Part shown: positions 6,812-8,676 of the stretch, in pieces
Layout of the letters: each line of letters begins with the position of its first letter
Numbering within the stretch: position 1 is the stretch's first letter
Origin: Planctomycetota bacterium
GTDB taxonomy: Bacteria; Planctomycetota; PUPC01; JACPCR01
DNA: 8,676 bases
Reading direction: 5' to 3'
NCBI GenBank assembly: GCA_030740295.1
Contig: JASLXP010000973.1
Location: forward strand, 1-8,676
Program-made: the position numbers and the translations under genes
The notes under the pieces: generated by a model
Seen by the model: only the letters and a program-made list of their open reading frames with translations
The model's database searches: none
What the model was told of the DNA's origin: nothing

Positions 6812-8676
6812 ATGAGCGCCAAACCCTCCGGTCAGATTTTTGACATCAGCGAAGACGACCTATGGTCGCATCTGAAGGTGCCGGTAAACGCGTCCGTCGA
6901 ATCGGCCAAACTTCTTCGCGACGCGATTCGGTTGGGTAAGGACGGCAAGAAGGCTAAAGCTTACTCGCGGCTGAACACCTGGTATGCCACCCAGAGAAAT
7001 GATGCCTGGGTACTGATAGTGGATGATGCGAAAGACGCGGACCCACCCACATCTGCGCATATCAGAAAGACACTTTGCCTCTCATTGCGCGGCCTCTATC
7101 TCGCCACCCCGGGTGATGAGCCAATCCAGACTCTCGAGGACGCGAGGCGGCATGCGGGGCCGTTGGTGGATCATCTCATTCACACCGGTGACGAAAGCAC
7201 TGTTTCATTTCTCTGCGACCTGCTTGTGTCTTGCTGTCGCGGCGCTCAAAACCTCGCGGGCCGCGGGGGGTATCCCCTCAACTGCATGTTGGGCGCATAT
7301 ACTCAGTTTGAGTTTGTCTGGAAGGCCTACCTGGCGCTGGCGCACGCCGGACCGGTCAGACCCCAATGCGTAGAAGCGGTGATGAAACTCCAACTGGGTC
7401 TGGGTCGGGCCATGCTGCAGGCCACGGAACGCTACATAGTTCACAACATTTTCACCGCCGCGTGCTACGGCCTGTTCTTCCTTGCAAGAAGTATGAGAGA
7501 GTTCAGTGAGGCATCCGGTTGGGAGAGCCATTGCCTCCGCATGTTTGAGACTGATTTCCGCCGCTCCTGGTTTCCCGATGGCGGTCATGCGGAACGCAAT
7601 TGGGGATACGGGTCTTACACTCTCGGCCGGTTGACCCATGTGTACCAATTTGCCAAGCGCACCGGCGGATTGGGCAACCATCAAGAGAACTTCGAGGAAG
7701 CGCTGCGTCGCGCCTACCGCTTCCATGCAAAGACTCTCGGACCGAATGATGTTGCCCCTGGCTTCGGTGATGAAGGCCTGATGGAACTGGGACACGTGCT
7801 GGACGCGGGGGTGTCATCCGGTGTTTTTCCGGCGGGGACGTCTCGCGATCTGGGCGTCGATCGATCCAGGAGCTACCTCATGGAAGGCAGCGGTGTCGCC
7901 ATCATGCGTAACGGCGAATCTCCCGGCTCTGCATTTGCCAACGTGACCTTTGGAGACTTTGCCGGCTGGCACTCCCACATGGATCTCTTGAGTATGGACT
8001 TCCGTGCCGGGGAAGAGGTGCTGCTTCAGGAAGTGCCCCGCTTCGGACCTTACGAGCATCCGATGGACGTCCTCTGGCGAAAAGAGGAGGCGCATAATCT
8101 GTTACTGGTCGATGGGTTTCATTACGACAGCCGACCAGTCTCCGGACAAGACGTCGCCTGGTACAGCGACGACCACGTCGATTATTTCTCTGCATTTCAC
8201 ACGGCCTACAGGCAGATGCCGCCGCAGGAAGGCTGGCGCACCCATCACGCCAGCGGTGATCTGATCGTTCGCCGAACCATCCTGTTCGTGAAGGAACCGG
8301 GCTATTGCCTCGTGCTGGATGCGGTCTGGGAGGAACAGACGGGCAGCTTCAATCGGTCGACCTCCGCCTGGTGGCACTCGCCGCAGAAGTTCCGTGTCCT
8401 GGGCCCAGGCCTGGCGCGAACCCAGGGCGGTTCACGGAGGACATCATGTCTACTTGTCTGGGCCTGTCCCGATTCCCTTCGACGCATTGAAACTGGAATC
8501 GATTACACCAGAGAAGACGCTGGCGAAGAATGGCATGGCCACGGTGAATGGCACAACTTGAGAACCCGAACCTGGATGCCAACCGGCCACACAGGCAGCC
8601 TGGGCTTCGCCACAGTTCTGTTCCCTTTCACAGGCACGTTGCCATCCGTTTCTATCCGCCCCCTGAAGCTGTCAGG
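6812..8676 (+). CDS. Heparinase II/III-family polysaccharide lyase-like protein (3' partial)
   Basis: The frame is open from ATG 6812 to the last base, giving 621 complete codons with the C-terminus missing. An in-frame ATG at 6791 would add seven residues; neither start has a strong ribosome site. Residues up to about 350 look alpha-helical, as in the alpha/alpha-toroid of heparinase II/III and alginate lyases, with HN at 211-212 and DGGHAERNWGYGSY (257-269) as candidate active-site elements. From about 355 the beta-sandwich heparinase II/III-like domain (PF07940 type) follows. It shows WHSHMDLLSMDF (386-397), matching the family GHxHxD core used in catalysis or metal binding, and EEAHNLLLVDG (425-435), matching the family HNT-type motif. 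These enzymes cleave uronate-containing glycans by beta-elimination. No signal peptide is visible with either start, so it may act on imported oligosaccharides. Substrate unknown. It probably shares a transcript with the oxygenase upstream. Confidence 0.82.
   Translation, partial: MSAKPSGQIFDISEDDLWSHLKVPVNASVESAKLLRDAIRLGKDGKKAKAYSRLNTWYATQRNDAWVLIVDDAKDADPPTSAHIRKTLCLSLRGLYLATPGDEPIQTLEDARRHAGPLVDHLIHTGDESTVSFLCDLLVSCCRGAQNLAGRGGYPLNCMLGAYTQFEFVWKAYLALAHAGPVRPQCVEAVMKLQLGLGRAMLQATERYIVHNIFTAACYGLFFLARSMREFSEASGWESHCLRMFETDFRRSWFPDGGHAERNWGYGSYTLGRLTHVYQFAKRTGGLGNHQENFEEALRRAYRFHAKTLGPNDVAPGFGDEGLMELGHVLDAGVSSGVFPAGTSRDLGVDRSRSYLMEGSGVAIMRNGESPGSAFANVTFGDFAGWHSHMDLLSMDFRAGEEVLLQEVPRFGPYEHPMDVLWRKEEAHNLLLVDGFHYDSRPVSGQDVAWYSDDHVDYFSAFHTAYRQMPPQEGWRTHHASGDLIVRRTILFVKEPGYCLVLDAVWEEQTGSFNRSTSAWWHSPQKFRVLGPGLARTQGGSRRTSCLLVWACPDSLRRIETGIDYTREDAGEEWHGHGEWHNLRTRTWMPTGHTGSLGFATVLFPFTGTLPSVSIRPLKLS

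Noticed and set aside
7205..7795. Long - strand open frame (196 codons) opposite the lyase gene
   Set aside because: It lies opposite well-supported heparinase-family coding sequence and shows no recognisable domain or ribosome site.

Overview
The window reads as the chromosome of an uncultured-type, diderm (Gram-negative) bacterium. An outer-membrane beta-barrel protein and a LolA-like sorting protein imply an outer membrane. A phytanoyl-CoA dioxygenase-like oxygenase beside a heparinase II/III-type lyase, several genes with little or no Shine-Dalgarno sequence, and GC-rich palindromic intergenic repeats resemble environmental lineages such as Planctomycetota, Hydrogenedentota, Latescibacterota or Poribacteria. 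That placement is an impression from gene content, not a result; no phylogenetic marker gene is present.

Region 1 (bases 2-5185, all + strand) is a compact five-gene operon for trans-envelope transport. It holds a LolA-like outer-membrane lipoprotein-sorting protein (5' end outside the window), two different FtsX/LolCE-type permeases, a LolD/MacB-type ATPase, and an outer-membrane beta-barrel protein with porin-like features. The last three genes overlap by 1-4 bases, so they are probably translationally coupled. Together they supply an inner-membrane ATP-driven extractor (two permeases plus ATPase), a periplasmic carrier, and an outer-membrane terminus. The cargo is unknown; a lipoprotein or another lipid is the natural guess.

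Region 2 (5186-5690) is intergenic. Its main content is a roughly 200-bp nested inverted repeat (5346-5548) built from two kinds of short perfect hairpin. Stems are conserved while loops vary, as in REP/BIME or MITE-like elements.

Region 3 (5691-8676, + strand) holds a non-heme Fe(II)/2-oxoglutarate oxygenase of the PhyH family. After a 65-bp gap comes a long heparinase II/III-family polysaccharide lyase-like protein that runs off the right edge. The two probably form a small unit concerned with a (modified) uronate-containing glycan, but that link is inferred from adjacency only.

No tRNA, rRNA, CRISPR array, transposase gene or convincing intrinsic terminator was seen.
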